Below, piece after piece: positions 52,074 to 61,400 of a DNA stretch of 64,000 nt. The DNA lies in contig NZ_OZ245785.1 of the NCBI RefSeq assembly GCF_965227785.1, positions 1,054,001 through 1,118,000 on the forward strand. Direction: 5' to 3'. The notes under the pieces are model-generated. The model saw only the letters and a program-made list of their open reading frames with translations. It was not told where the DNA came from and ran no database searches. The position numbers and the translations under genes are program-made. How positions within the stretch are numbered: the stretch's first letter is position 1; each line of letters begins with the position of its first letter. This DNA comes from Gracilimonas sp965227785. Its GTDB lineage: Bacteria > Bacteroidota > Rhodothermia > Balneolales > Balneolaceae.

Positions 52074-54683
52074 TTACATACCAGGCAGTAGCATTACCGC
52101 ATTTTGAACCATCCGGCTTGGCCCAACCCAAAACATGCGATATTGAGTGTTATCCAGCAGGAACACTACTTTACCACTTCCCATGTTTTCAACGGCTGCA
52201 AAGGCTTTTCCAGCTGCTTTTGCCTTATTCTCTTCGGAGGCATAACCCGAAGCCAGTACTTCTTCAGCATCTTTCACATAATAACCAACCGTTTGAAAAG
52301 AGGTGGTTGGAACAAGCCCATCATCTCCAAACTTGAGGGAGTACAACCGCTCGGGCATACCAAAAGCAAGCGGATTCGTGTTATCTATCCCAGCTTTAAA
52401 GGCAGAACCAGGAATCCGTTCCAGGCCAAATACATCTTCTCTATTAGCATACTTGGTATAAGCTTTTGGATCCACTTCGGTGGTATCTTCCTTCTCTCCT
52501 TCAAAAAGTTCAACATCGGTAAAGCCGGATTGATCTTTGGTCAGCCATGAGGCACTTCCTTCCGTACCAACGAGTACACCTCCACGGCGTACCCAATCTT
52601 TTACAGCTTCAATTTCACCTTCACTCCAGACGCTGCTCAATCCACCCCAGGCACCCGGCATCAGAATAACATCATAGTCATCCAGGTCACTGCTCGAAAA
52701 GCTTCCTGAGCGAATACGGCTTATCCCAAGCTCCGTCCATTGATCGAACAGAAACCAAAGCTGACCGGCTGTGTACGAACTAAATGGTGAATCAATCATC
52801 AAAGCAACATTGGGTTTCTCTACAGGCTGACTGTCTCCGGAAGCCAGATCCATTCCTTTTGTCATACGTCCGGTGTTAAATCCTTTCACTATAACATGGG
52901 CTTCTTCGGCAATTTTCTGCATGTCTGAAGCAATCTGGTCTCTTTTCTCATAATTTCTACCCACCAATACAATCAGCGAGCCTTCTGAAAAAGACTCTTC
53001 GCCATCATTAAAACTGCGACGTGCACTACGAACATTATAGTCCATTTCCCATAGTTTGGCGAGTGCCTTAGGGGCATGCCGTTGTTCCCAGTCAATTACG
53101 TAGGCGTATTGAGCTCCCGAGTTTTCCAGTCCGGATTTGTACTTCAATTCGTCAGACACCATTTCAGTAGTAACTCCAACACCACGGGTTGTCCAGGCAG
53201 CATCCAGATTATAGGCCAAGGGTACCGACCATGTGGCCATGTCGTACATAACCGAATCCTCGATTTCCATCTGCTTTCTGAACAAGGTATTAATGAATAA
53301 ATGCTTTGACTGATCGGTCTTGATAATAAAATCACCGGCCGTAAACCTTCTGTTTGAAGAACTTCCGTCCCAATAGCTGTAAGAATCACGTTGTGTGAAG
53401 TTCTCGGTTGCCCGCTCAACTCTCACACCGTGTTTCAGCATCAGGTTTATTACCTGATACGTGTAATCATTCTCGTTATTAGGCAAAATATATGCTTTTG
53501 TATTTCCTTTTTGGGCCGTTTGGGAAACTGATTCCTTAAAGTACCCTAACAGTCCCTGTTTGTTCTCAACGGCCGTTTTCACAATGGAAATCCCATTGGT
53601 ATAGTGATCAAAAACACGCTGACGGAGGGTGAGTATATAGCCATCATCGGTTTCAACCGCTCGACCTCCACGGCTGTGCCCGCCCTGTTCAGCCAGCATC
53701 CCGATTCCTCCCATAATACTTGGATAAGAGGAACCGTATCCCGGATAAAAGAAGTCGAAAGCCTCACGGGTTGCATAGTTTACTCCGGCCTCATCCAGTT
53801 CCTCTATTAAGCCTCTTCCAAATGTATCGGCCCATTCATCGTATTCTGAGGGTAATTCCAGGTTTCTGGGAGTGGTTCCAGGCATGGCAAAGTAGTTATT
53901 GTTGAACCCTTGCTCATGAAAGTCCATATGTACTTGTGGCAGCCATTTTTGGTAGGCCGAAATTCTTCCCTGAGATTCAGGGTGAACCAGCCATACCCAG
54001 TCACGGTTCAGGTCAAACCAATAATGATTAGTTCGCCCACCCGGCCAAATTTCATCATGCTCAAGGTCATCGGCATTGGTATTCAGTACATTAGCTCGTG
54101 AAGATTTGTACCAGTACACATACCGGTCGCGCCCATCCGGGTTAATCATCGGGTCGATAATAACCACCGAATTCTGCAGCCAGTTTTCCGTCTCTTCGTC
54201 AGCTCCTGCTACCAGTCGGTATGCCGTTTGCATTGCGGCCTCACTGCTTGAAGGCTCATTCCCGTGCACGTTATAGCTGAGCCACACCACCACCGGTTTG
54301 TCATCAATACCTTCTGACTCCGGGTTATTAGCCAATTCAAGGTTTGCCTGACGGATAGACTCAATGGTTGACTGATTTTCCTCAGAAGTGATGACAGCGT
54401 AATATAAATCTCGACCCTCGTAAGTAGTGCCGTACTTCTGGAAAGTCAGTCTATTGGATTGTTCATCCAGCTGTTTAAAGTAATCCATCACCCGGTGGTG
54501 AAAAGTATATTCCTTACCCAGCTCGTATCCCAGGAATTCTGCCGGAGATGTGATCTCTGAATCATAACTCAGGTTGGGATGAAACTGGAACCGTTCATAG
54601 GCAAATTCATCCTGGGCTAATGCCTGGTTTGATGCCAGTAAGCAGATTCCTGATACGATGAGAAATTTTAGCAGTGATTTCAT
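52074..54683 (-). CDS. Exported M14 family zinc carboxypeptidase
   Basis: An 869-residue secreted or periplasmic metallopeptidase. It has a signal peptide (1-24), then the M14 domain with His140-Gly-Asn-Glu143 (NVHGNEPSS), the substrate Arg/Asn region INPDGRDRYVYW and the third zinc His in VHMDFHEQG. The C-terminal third is a separate alpha/beta domain (SFSSSDLDDYDVILMPGAWGG) that looks like a class I glutamine-amidotransferase-like (Rossmann) fold. This two-part layout is common in Bacteroidota. Likely digests imported protein fragments with the neighbouring amidohydrolase. Confidence 0.9.
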   Translation of the reverse strand: MKSLLKFLIVSGICLLASNQALAQDEFAYERFQFHPNLSYDSEITSPAEFLGYELGKEYTFHHRVMDYFKQLDEQSNRLTFQKYGTTYEGRDLYYAVITSEENQSTIESIRQANLELANNPESEGIDDKPVVVWLSYNVHGNEPSSSEAAMQTAYRLVAGADEETENWLQNSVVIIDPMINPDGRDRYVYWYKSSRANVLNTNADDLEHDEIWPGGRTNHYWFDLNRDWVWLVHPESQGRISAYQKWLPQVHMDFHEQGFNNNYFAMPGTTPRNLELPSEYDEWADTFGRGLIEELDEAGVNYATREAFDFFYPGYGSSYPSIMGGIGMLAEQGGHSRGGRAVETDDGYILTLRQRVFDHYTNGISIVKTAVENKQGLLGYFKESVSQTAQKGNTKAYILPNNENDYTYQVINLMLKHGVRVERATENFTQRDSYSYWDGSSSNRRFTAGDFIIKTDQSKHLFINTLFRKQMEIEDSVMYDMATWSVPLAYNLDAAWTTRGVGVTTEMVSDELKYKSGLENSGAQYAYVIDWEQRHAPKALAKLWEMDYNVRSARRSFNDGEESFSEGSLIVLVGRNYEKRDQIASDMQKIAEEAHVIVKGFNTGRMTKGMDLASGDSQPVEKPNVALMIDSPFSSYTAGQLWFLFDQWTELGISRIRSGSFSSSDLDDYDVILMPGAWGGLSSVWSEGEIEAVKDWVRRGGVLVGTEGSASWLTKDQSGFTDVELFEGEKEDTTEVDPKAYTKYANREDVFGLERIPGSAFKAGIDNTNPLAFGMPERLYSLKFGDDGLVPTTSFQTVGYYVKDAEEVLASGYASEENKAKAAGKAFAAVENMGSGKVVFLLDNTQYRMFWVGPSRMVQNAVMLLPGM

Positions 54684-54691
54684 AGTGTGAT

Positions 54692-54728
54692 TTTTTAAGC
54701 ATCCAGCTATTAGATAACTGATGGCTTT
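54692..54728. repeat. Imperfect hairpin of AGCTATTAG/AACTGATGG phrases
   Basis: AAGCATCCAGCTATT pairs loosely with AGATAACTGATGGCTT just upstream of the M14 gene. It belongs by style to the degenerate hairpins. No T run. Confidence 0.35.
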
Positions 54729-54796
54729 GTATTAAAAGTTGGCCTTATAATAAGAGTATTCCGTTAAGAATAAAGTCTTTTGCTTTTTGAGTATTT

Positions 54797-54812
54797 ATCT
54801 CAATTTTGAGAT
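54797..54812. promoter_or_regulatory. Perfect palindrome abutting a start codon
   Basis: ATCTCAA-tt-TTGAGAT, 16 bases, ends immediately before the ATG at 54813. Read as DNA it could be an operator; read as RNA it would form a stem that blocks the start. Also CAATTTTG (54801-54808) is one base off the TAnnTTTG -7 consensus and has a TTTTG about 18 bases upstream. Confidence 0.45.
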
Positions 54813-56399
54813 ATGAAAAAAGCGCTAAAAGTTTTTTTAATATTTGTTATATCTGTCGCAATTCTTGCAGGTGCCGCTGCTTACATCGCCCCGGCCTTTT
54901 TAAGCACTCCACTTAAAAAAGCTCTTACTGAAGAATTCAGCCGTCAAACCGATCAGGATTTCACCCTCGATTTCTCCACTTTTGATATCGGAATTCTTAA
55001 AAGGTCTATCACGGTAGATTCCATAGTTGTTCGCCCGGATAGTGCCTCGCCATCTATCAAGCAAGTTTCGGCTAAAGCGGTTTCCATCACCGGAATTAAA
55101 TGGCTGAGCTTATTTAACAAACCCTTTCCAAATTTTGACCGGGTAATTATTCAACAGCCTGATGTGGAACTCTATTCCCGCGACTTTTCTTCTTCGGCAT
55201 TTGCGAGCACCGACAATAACTACACCGATGATATCTCAAAAAAGCTGGCCACTTTTGATCTGATCATTAATAATGGAAAAGGCCAAATCATCAGGCCCAA
55301 TAAACAGGAAGTTTTTCGGATTGACGACATTTCCGTTGAAGCCAGAGATGTAAACATAAACGAGCTTCTGGATGGTTCTCAGCTTATTTTCATGGACAAC
55401 CTGATTATAAATGGCTCCGGTTTACGGTTCTCAATGGAACGGAAACTGTACGAAATTACTGGTGGTGATTTCTCCTTCAACAAGAAATCACAATATGCTT
55501 CTCTTAGTGATTTTAAACTTACTCCACTGGCACCCAAGTACCGCTTCTCTGAAATCAAAAACCGGCAGATCGACCGGATAGACCTTAACATTCCCAGAAT
55601 GGAGTTTATAGGCTTTGAAATGTCCACGCTGGCAAACAAACATTTTGAACTTGACTCCCTTCACATTGCCGGAGCGCGTATGGAGGTGTTTCGGGATAAA
55701 TACAAAGAACGTCCACCGGGCATCAACCCGAAACCTTTATTGTATGAATTAGCTACAGAAACTGATTTTTCATTTGGTTTAAATAAAGCAGTCATTGCCG
55801 ATGCCAATATCACCTATGAAGAGCATAAACCTCCGGCTCAAAAAACCGGAAGCATTTCTTTTAATAACATTAATGCCACATTGCAGGATTTCAGAACCGA
55901 GAGTCATCCTGAGTTTCGAGAAGATTCCCTGAAGCTGGATGTAGAAACGTTGTTTATGAATACCTCCCGAATGACTCTGGATGTAGGTTATGCCACCTTT
56001 GACAGAAATAATACCCATACTGTAAGCGTCAATCTGGACAGTTTTGACCCCAAAGAAGCCGGTGATATGCTTCAGCACGTAGGGTTTGTGAAAATTGAGG
56101 ATGGTCTGGTGGATAATATGCAGGCGAGTTATTCACTCAATTCTGAAAAAGCTTCCGGCGAAGTAAGGATTCTATATCGGGATTTAAAAGTGTCCTTTCT
56201 GAATAAAAACAACCCCGAAAAAACAGGATTGAAACAACAGTTCGGTGATTTCATAGCTAATACTTTTGTGCTGAAATCAGACAACCTGGGAGAAAATGCC
56301 CGAATCGGTAAAATTAATTTTGAACGCGAAATTGAGAAATCGATTTTCGCTTATTGGTGGAAGTCTCTGCTCGATGGAATTAAAGAAGTAATCAAATAA
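54813..56399 (+). CDS. AsmA/DUF748-like membrane-anchored envelope protein
   Basis: A 528-residue protein with one N-terminal transmembrane helix (7-28) and a large periplasmic region rich in beta strands. It opens LKKALTEEFSRQTDQDFTLDFSTFDIGILKRSITVDSIVV, a style seen in AsmA-like and DUF748 proteins that form lipid-conducting grooves between the membranes. I cannot confirm the family from sequence alone. It lies 4 bases before the dehydratase gene. A role in envelope lipid homeostasis is inference. Confidence 0.65.
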   Translation: MKKALKVFLIFVISVAILAGAAAYIAPAFLSTPLKKALTEEFSRQTDQDFTLDFSTFDIGILKRSITVDSIVVRPDSASPSIKQVSAKAVSITGIKWLSLFNKPFPNFDRVIIQQPDVELYSRDFSSSAFASTDNNYTDDISKKLATFDLIINNGKGQIIRPNKQEVFRIDDISVEARDVNINELLDGSQLIFMDNLIINGSGLRFSMERKLYEITGGDFSFNKKSQYASLSDFKLTPLAPKYRFSEIKNRQIDRIDLNIPRMEFIGFEMSTLANKHFELDSLHIAGARMEVFRDKYKERPPGINPKPLLYELATETDFSFGLNKAVIADANITYEEHKPPAQKTGSISFNNINATLQDFRTESHPEFREDSLKLDVETLFMNTSRMTLDVGYATFDRNNTHTVSVNLDSFDPKEAGDMLQHVGFVKIEDGLVDNMQASYSLNSEKASGEVRILYRDLKVSFLNKNNPEKTGLKQQFGDFIANTFVLKSDNLGENARIGKINFEREIEKSIFAYWWKSLLDGIKEVIK

Positions 56400-56403
56400 A
56401 CCT

Positions 56404-57360
56404 ATGGAAACTTTACTTACCCCTCCGACCCTTGCGGATGTAAAGAAAGCAAAAGAACGGGTTTCGGAACACGCTCATCGTACTCCTGTTTTAAGCAGTA
56501 AGCAGGTGGACCAAAAAACGGGTGGCGAAATATTCTTTAAGTGTGAAAACTTTCAGAAAGTTGGAGCTTTTAAATTTCGGGGAGCAAGTAACGCTATTTT
56601 TTCTTTAAGTGATAAGGAAGCCGCCAAGGGAGTGGCCACCCATTCTTCCGGAAATCATGCACAGGCATTGGCTTTAGCAGCCAAACTTAGGGGAATTCCT
56701 GCTTATGTTGTGATGCCCGAAAATGCCCCAAAAGTAAAAGTAAGGGCTGTTAAAAATTATGGGGCAGAAGTTACTTTCTGTGAATCTACCCAAGAGGCCC
56801 GTGAATCTACTCTGGAACAGGTAGTAGCTAAGACCGGTGCCACATTTATTCATCCCTACAACGATGCCCGAATTGTTGCCGGACAAGGAACTGCGACCCT
56901 TGAGTTACTGGAAGATCATCCCGACCTGGATATGATTATTGCTCCTGTCGGCGGCGGTGGGTTGTTGAGTGGTACGGCTTTGGCGGCGAAATCCTTAAAA
57001 CCTGAGATACAAGTAATTGGTGCAGAACCGGCTAATGCCGATGACGCCTTTCGTTCATTCCAGAAGGGAAAACTGTTCCCCGTTAAAAATCCCGATACTA
57101 TCGCCGATGGCCTCAGAACATCATTAGGTGAACTACCTTTTTCACTAATCCGAAAGTATGTGGATGATATCGTAACCGTCCCTGAAGAGTCCATCATTGA
57201 AGCAATGCGTTATGTTTGGGAACGACTAAATATGATTATCGAAGCTTCCTGTGCTGTACCGGTAGCAGCCGTTTTTGATGAAAAGGTTAACGTAAAGGGA
57301 AAGAAAGTAGCCATCATCATCACAGGCGGAAATGTGGATTTGGATAACTTGCCCTGGTAA
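56404..57360 (+). CDS. Threonine/serine dehydratase (PLP, fold type II)
   Basis: A 318-residue catabolic-type threonine dehydratase or serine racemase relative. The PLP Lys57 is in GAFKFRGASNAI, the phosphate-binding loop is GGGGLLSG near residue 180 and SSGNHAQALALAA is present. No C-terminal ACT regulatory domain, so it is not the biosynthetic IlvA form. It converts Thr to 2-oxobutyrate or Ser to pyruvate; serine racemisation cannot be excluded. It starts 4 bases after the AsmA-like gene. Confidence 0.9.
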   Translation: METLLTPPTLADVKKAKERVSEHAHRTPVLSSKQVDQKTGGEIFFKCENFQKVGAFKFRGASNAIFSLSDKEAAKGVATHSSGNHAQALALAAKLRGIPAYVVMPENAPKVKVRAVKNYGAEVTFCESTQEARESTLEQVVAKTGATFIHPYNDARIVAGQGTATLELLEDHPDLDMIIAPVGGGGLLSGTALAAKSLKPEIQVIGAEPANADDAFRSFQKGKLFPVKNPDTIADGLRTSLGELPFSLIRKYVDDIVTVPEESIIEAMRYVWERLNMIIEASCAVPVAAVFDEKVNVKGKKVAIIITGGNVDLDNLPW

Positions 57361-57480
57361 TCACTTTCTTTATCCGTCATATAACACTCTTCGATTAAAA
57401 AATAACTCTACTCATTTTCTTTTTTACGAAGTGAAACAATTCCCTGTGTAAATTCGTCCTTAGGTAAACAATCTATTGCC

Positions 57481-58356
57481 ATGAGAAAAAAAAAAGACAA
57501 CAGAACACGCTCTTTCACTAACGATCTGGATCACAATTTTGACGATGATCATGATCCGGATTTTGATTTAGACGAATACATTCGCCGGCAAAGTCAGCCC
57601 ACCGGACAAATCCCGCTACCGGAAGAAACGAAGGACCCGGATCGCTATCTTTTCAAAAATGCCATACTCGTATTTATTGTTTTCGTGGCAGCTTTTCTAT
57701 GGCTCAATAGCTGGAGTGATTCAGAGTCTTGGGCATACTTTTTTGGTGGAGGTGATCAAACTACTGAAATGACAGCCGGAGTGCCGGGTCTCGAGCAGCC
57801 TGAAATTTCCATACCGGAGCCTCCTCAGGTTCCAACGGTTCCCGGTGTTGAAGCCCCACCCGCACCCCCTGCTCCTTCCCTTGACATGACAATCACAGAA
57901 TATTTATCTGTACTTCAGGATCGCGGCTATCTTGGGGATGAAATATCAGGATTTTCTGCCCGCCAACTTTACGATGCCAACGTCCCTGTGTCGTATCTCG
58001 ATGAGCTTCAGAATGCGGGTTTTTTGGATAACCTCTCCTTCGTTTATATTTCCAACTACTTTCAAAACCAGATTCCGCTAACCTATCTCGAAAGTCTTCA
58101 GGATGCCGGTGTATATGAAGAGCTCTCGTTTGTAGATGTGACGGCCTTCTATAATGATAACATCCCTATTGAATACCTGGTAACGTTAAATGAAGCCGGA
58201 TACCTCGAGGATTTATCTTTTGTGTATGTAACCAATTTTTATAATGCCGGTGTAACCGTTGAATTCCTTGATCAACTGAAAGAGCAGGGGCTTTACGATG
58301 ATCTCAATTTTCTGGATATCGTAGATTTATATCAGCGAGAAAACAGTGACGGTTAA
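57481..58356 (+). CDS. Membrane-anchored 30-residue-repeat protein A
   Basis: A 291-residue protein I do not recognise. N-terminal: basic MRKKK, acidic tract with DPDFDLDEYIR (26-35), a single membrane helix (61-77) and a Pro-rich linker (about 102-133). The rest is about five 30-residue repeats at 140-170, 171-200, 201-230, 231-260 and 261-290, of the form xYLxxLxxAGxLxxLSFVxVxxFYNxxIPx. Topology is probably cytoplasmic acidic N-tail with extracytoplasmic repeats. The next gene, 19 bases on, is a paralogue. The repeats recall the short alpha-helical repeats at the C-terminus of some M56/BlaR1-like proteins. Confidence 0.75.
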   Translation: MRKKKDNRTRSFTNDLDHNFDDDHDPDFDLDEYIRRQSQPTGQIPLPEETKDPDRYLFKNAILVFIVFVAAFLWLNSWSDSESWAYFFGGGDQTTEMTAGVPGLEQPEISIPEPPQVPTVPGVEAPPAPPAPSLDMTITEYLSVLQDRGYLGDEISGFSARQLYDANVPVSYLDELQNAGFLDNLSFVYISNYFQNQIPLTYLESLQDAGVYEELSFVDVTAFYNDNIPIEYLVTLNEAGYLEDLSFVYVTNFYNAGVTVEFLDQLKEQGLYDDLNFLDIVDLYQRENSDG

Positions 58357-58375
58357 ACCAATCGAGTAACTGAAT

Positions 58376-59347
58376 ATGAAAACAAAGTACAGAAACAGTG
58401 AAACCGATCCGGATTTTGATCTGGATGAATATATAAGAGAGAAAAGTCAGGAACCCGATAACATTGGCTTTCAATCTTTACCGCCTGAAGAAGATGAAGG
58501 CTCTATGTTTAAAAATGCAGTTCTGATTTTTACTGTTTTTGCTGCCTCATTCCTATGGTATCATGATTGGAGTCCGGCCCAGGCATGGTCTTCCGTTGTA
58601 GGGAGTGATCAGCAAAATGTGAATGTAAATATTCCCGATATCAACATTAATATCCCTGATATTGACATCCCTGAGATGGCGCCTTTACCGGATTTCAGCT
58701 TTGAGGGTGGCTTTGCCGATTATTTAGTGGCCATAAATGAAGCCGGCTTAGATGACATCTATTCTAACTCAGGATATCAGGCCTTATATCAAACCGGAGT
58801 ACCTATCGGGTACCTGGAACAACTAAATGATGCAGGTTATCTGGAAAATGATTTCTCCTATTCAGCCGTCATCGGGCTTTACAACAGTGGTGTTCCGATT
58901 GAGTATATCAACAGCCTGAGCAGTGCCGATTTTCTTGATGATTTCAGCTATTCAGCAATTATTGGGCTCTATAATGGTGGGGTAACCATCGAATATCTAA
59001 CCGATATGGAGCGGGCAGGCTACCTTGATGAATTTTCCTACTCTGCCCTGATAGGAATGTATAACGCTGGTGTACCCACCTCATTTCTGGAAGATTTCCA
59101 AACGAGCGGATTACTCGATCAGTTTTCATACTCCGCTCTTATTGGACTTTACAATGGAAATGTTACAACCGGTTACGTACAGGATTTACAGAGAGAAGGT
59201 TACCTCGATAACTTTTCCTATTCAGCAATTATCGGCATGTATAATGCTGGTGTAACTGTAGATTATATAAATGGGTTAGCTGAAAGAGAATTGCTTGATG
59301 ATTTGAGCTACTCGGATATTATTCGAATGTATAACGTGGATCAGTGA
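58376..59347 (+). CDS. Membrane-anchored 30-residue-repeat protein B
   Basis: A 323-residue paralogue of protein A. It shares the N-terminal DPDFDLDEYIREKSQ (11-25), the membrane helix FKNAVLIFTVFAASFLW (45-61) with the same FKNA start, and a W-rich SPAQAWSSV segment. A linker of NIPDIN/NIPDID repeats (85-98) follows, then seven repeats from 115 to 323 with consensus xYLxxLxxAGYLDxFSYSAIIGLYNxGVxx. The repeat core FSYSA(I/V/L)IG is very regular here. Function unknown; scaffold or binding role suspected. A/B are probably co-transcribed. Confidence 0.75.
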   Translation: MKTKYRNSETDPDFDLDEYIREKSQEPDNIGFQSLPPEEDEGSMFKNAVLIFTVFAASFLWYHDWSPAQAWSSVVGSDQQNVNVNIPDININIPDIDIPEMAPLPDFSFEGGFADYLVAINEAGLDDIYSNSGYQALYQTGVPIGYLEQLNDAGYLENDFSYSAVIGLYNSGVPIEYINSLSSADFLDDFSYSAIIGLYNGGVTIEYLTDMERAGYLDEFSYSALIGMYNAGVPTSFLEDFQTSGLLDQFSYSALIGLYNGNVTTGYVQDLQREGYLDNFSYSAIIGMYNAGVTVDYINGLAERELLDDLSYSDIIRMYNVDQ

Positions 59348-59441
59348 AAGGACTCTCAGAGACCAATGACCAAAATGTATAAATTTTACAAGCTCATCAT
59401 TAGAATTTATTATCTGGAACCTGGAACTTGAGATATGGGAT

Positions 59442-61235
59442 TTAAAAAGCTTTTGGTTGGTCCAAATCCCGGAACTGTAATTCATACAAGTGACTGTATA
59501 GTCCATTTTGCTCTATCAATTCGGCGTGTGTTCCCTGTTCCACAATCTTCCCTTCATCCAGCACTAAAATTCTATCCGCGTGCTGAACGGTAGATAAGCG
59601 ATGAGCAATCACAAAGGTAGTCCTGTTCGTCATCAGCCTGAGTAAGGCTTCCTGAACCTGAGCTTCTGATTCGGAATCAAGCGAAGAGGTAGCTTCATCA
59701 AGTAACAAAATTGCCGGATTCTTAAGGATAGCCCGAGCAATGGCCAGCCTTTGACGCTGCCCGCCACTGAGCTTAACTCCCTTTTCACCGATTAATGAGT
59801 CATATCCATTTTCGGTTTGCATAATGAACTCATGCGCATTGGCATCCCTGGCAGCTTGAATAACTTCTTCTTCGGTGGCATCCAATTTACCATAAGTGAT
59901 GTTTTCCCTGATTGTGGTTCCAAACAAATGTACTTCCTGTGGTACAATGGAAATATGTTTACGCAAGGACTTGAATTTCACCTCCTGAATGTTGGTGCCA
60001 TCTACATGAATACTTCCACTTTGAGGATCATAAAAACGAGGGATTAAATTGAGCAGTGTTGTTTTACCGGCCCCGCTTGGCCCTACAAGAGCTATAGTTT
60101 TCCCGGCTTCGGCTTTGAATGAGATGCCTTTCAGCACGTCTTTTCCACCCTCGTAACTAAACCTCAGATCTCTCACTTGAACCTCACCAAGTACTTTCTC
60201 TATTTCGTGAGCACCAGGATTATTTTCTATTTCCGGAGTTTCTTCAAGCAGCTCGAAAATACGTTCTGAGGCCCCTGCTGCTGTATTTACCGCAGTATAT
60301 AGTCTGGAGGTTTGACTGATAGATCTTGAAATATTCAACGCATAAATAATGAATGCGACTAAATCTCCTGCAGTTAGCCGATCGGCCAGAACTTCCTTAC
60401 CTCCATACCAGAAAATGATTACCAGCGTACTCATAAACATAATGCCTACCCCCGACCAAAAAAGTTGGGTAAGCACCATCTTTCGCCGGGCCGTTCTAAA
60501 TAATTTTTCTACCGCATTTTTATATCGGCCTACTTCATAGTCTTCCCGTACGAAAGCTTTTACCAGTCGAACTGCACCGAGAGCATCTTCAGCCACGGCA
60601 GTTGAATCGGCGAGTTCGTCCTGAATGTCTTTGGAGAGATAGCGGATCTTCTGCCCGAAATAACGGGTTGCCAACGTAACAAAGGGCACAGTCACAAAAA
60701 TCACCATACTTAAACGCCAGTTCAATACTACCATTAGCGAAACAGATCCAATCAAAGAAAAAGAAATGGTGAGTAACTGGGGTAGTGAATCTGTTAATGC
60801 CGTTCGGATAGAGCCAACATCGTTAGTCAGGCGAGATGTAATTTCACCCAATCGGCGTTCTGCGAAAAATTTAAAGCCCAGCCGATGCAGATGTTCATAC
60901 ACTTTCTTCCTAAGGTCAGTAACCACCCGCTCCCCAACCCATTCCAGATGATAATTCCCGAAAAATGAAAACGCAGCCTGTAGTATGAACAGCCCGAACA
61001 AACCAATAGCCAGCCAGTTCAGCAACTCATTATTACCGGATTCAAATACTGCATCCAGTAATTCACGAAGTCCCAGCGGAACTGTCAGCCATACCGCTGA
61101 TGCCAGTAAGGTAACTACAGTAGCAGCATAAAAACGAACCCGGTATGGTTTGCTTAAAGCAAATATCTGCTTCAGCGTTTGCCAAAGCGACTTTATGGAT
61201 TTATGATCAGTCTCGGGTTTCTTACTCATCGGCAT
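59442..61235 (-). CDS. MsbA-type ABC exporter (half transporter)
   Basis: A 597-residue fused membrane-ATPase protein. Six membrane helices lie at about 30-310. The ATPase domain then has Walker A GPSGAGKTT, signature LSGGQRQRLA, Walker B ILLLDEATSSLD and the H-loop IAHRLSTV. As a homodimer it could export lipid A core, other lipids or drugs. No substrate-specific motif is visible. Divergent from the NfeD/SPFH operon. Confidence 0.93.
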   Translation of the reverse strand: MPMSKKPETDHKSIKSLWQTLKQIFALSKPYRVRFYAATVVTLLASAVWLTVPLGLRELLDAVFESGNNELLNWLAIGLFGLFILQAAFSFFGNYHLEWVGERVVTDLRKKVYEHLHRLGFKFFAERRLGEITSRLTNDVGSIRTALTDSLPQLLTISFSLIGSVSLMVVLNWRLSMVIFVTVPFVTLATRYFGQKIRYLSKDIQDELADSTAVAEDALGAVRLVKAFVREDYEVGRYKNAVEKLFRTARRKMVLTQLFWSGVGIMFMSTLVIIFWYGGKEVLADRLTAGDLVAFIIYALNISRSISQTSRLYTAVNTAAGASERIFELLEETPEIENNPGAHEIEKVLGEVQVRDLRFSYEGGKDVLKGISFKAEAGKTIALVGPSGAGKTTLLNLIPRFYDPQSGSIHVDGTNIQEVKFKSLRKHISIVPQEVHLFGTTIRENITYGKLDATEEEVIQAARDANAHEFIMQTENGYDSLIGEKGVKLSGGQRQRLAIARAILKNPAILLLDEATSSLDSESEAQVQEALLRLMTNRTTFVIAHRLSTVQHADRILVLDEGKIVEQGTHAELIEQNGLYSHLYELQFRDLDQPKAF

Positions 61236-61400
61236 GGTTTGATAGCTTCAACAATAAAGCACCTCATTTTGGTTTCCGCAATAGTATCCAAATACCATGC
61301 CGCACTTTGGTTATCTGCCATTAAAATTAATCCAATTCATTTGAGATTTTTTGCCTTCAAATCACTATCTATACTAAAACTTAAATCTATTTTTCAGATT

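Noticed and set aside
61179..61400. N-terminal extension of the NfeD gene by 74 codons
   Set aside because: It overlaps the start of the divergent ABC exporter and is unlike any NfeD; the ATG at 61401 gives the normal N-terminus.
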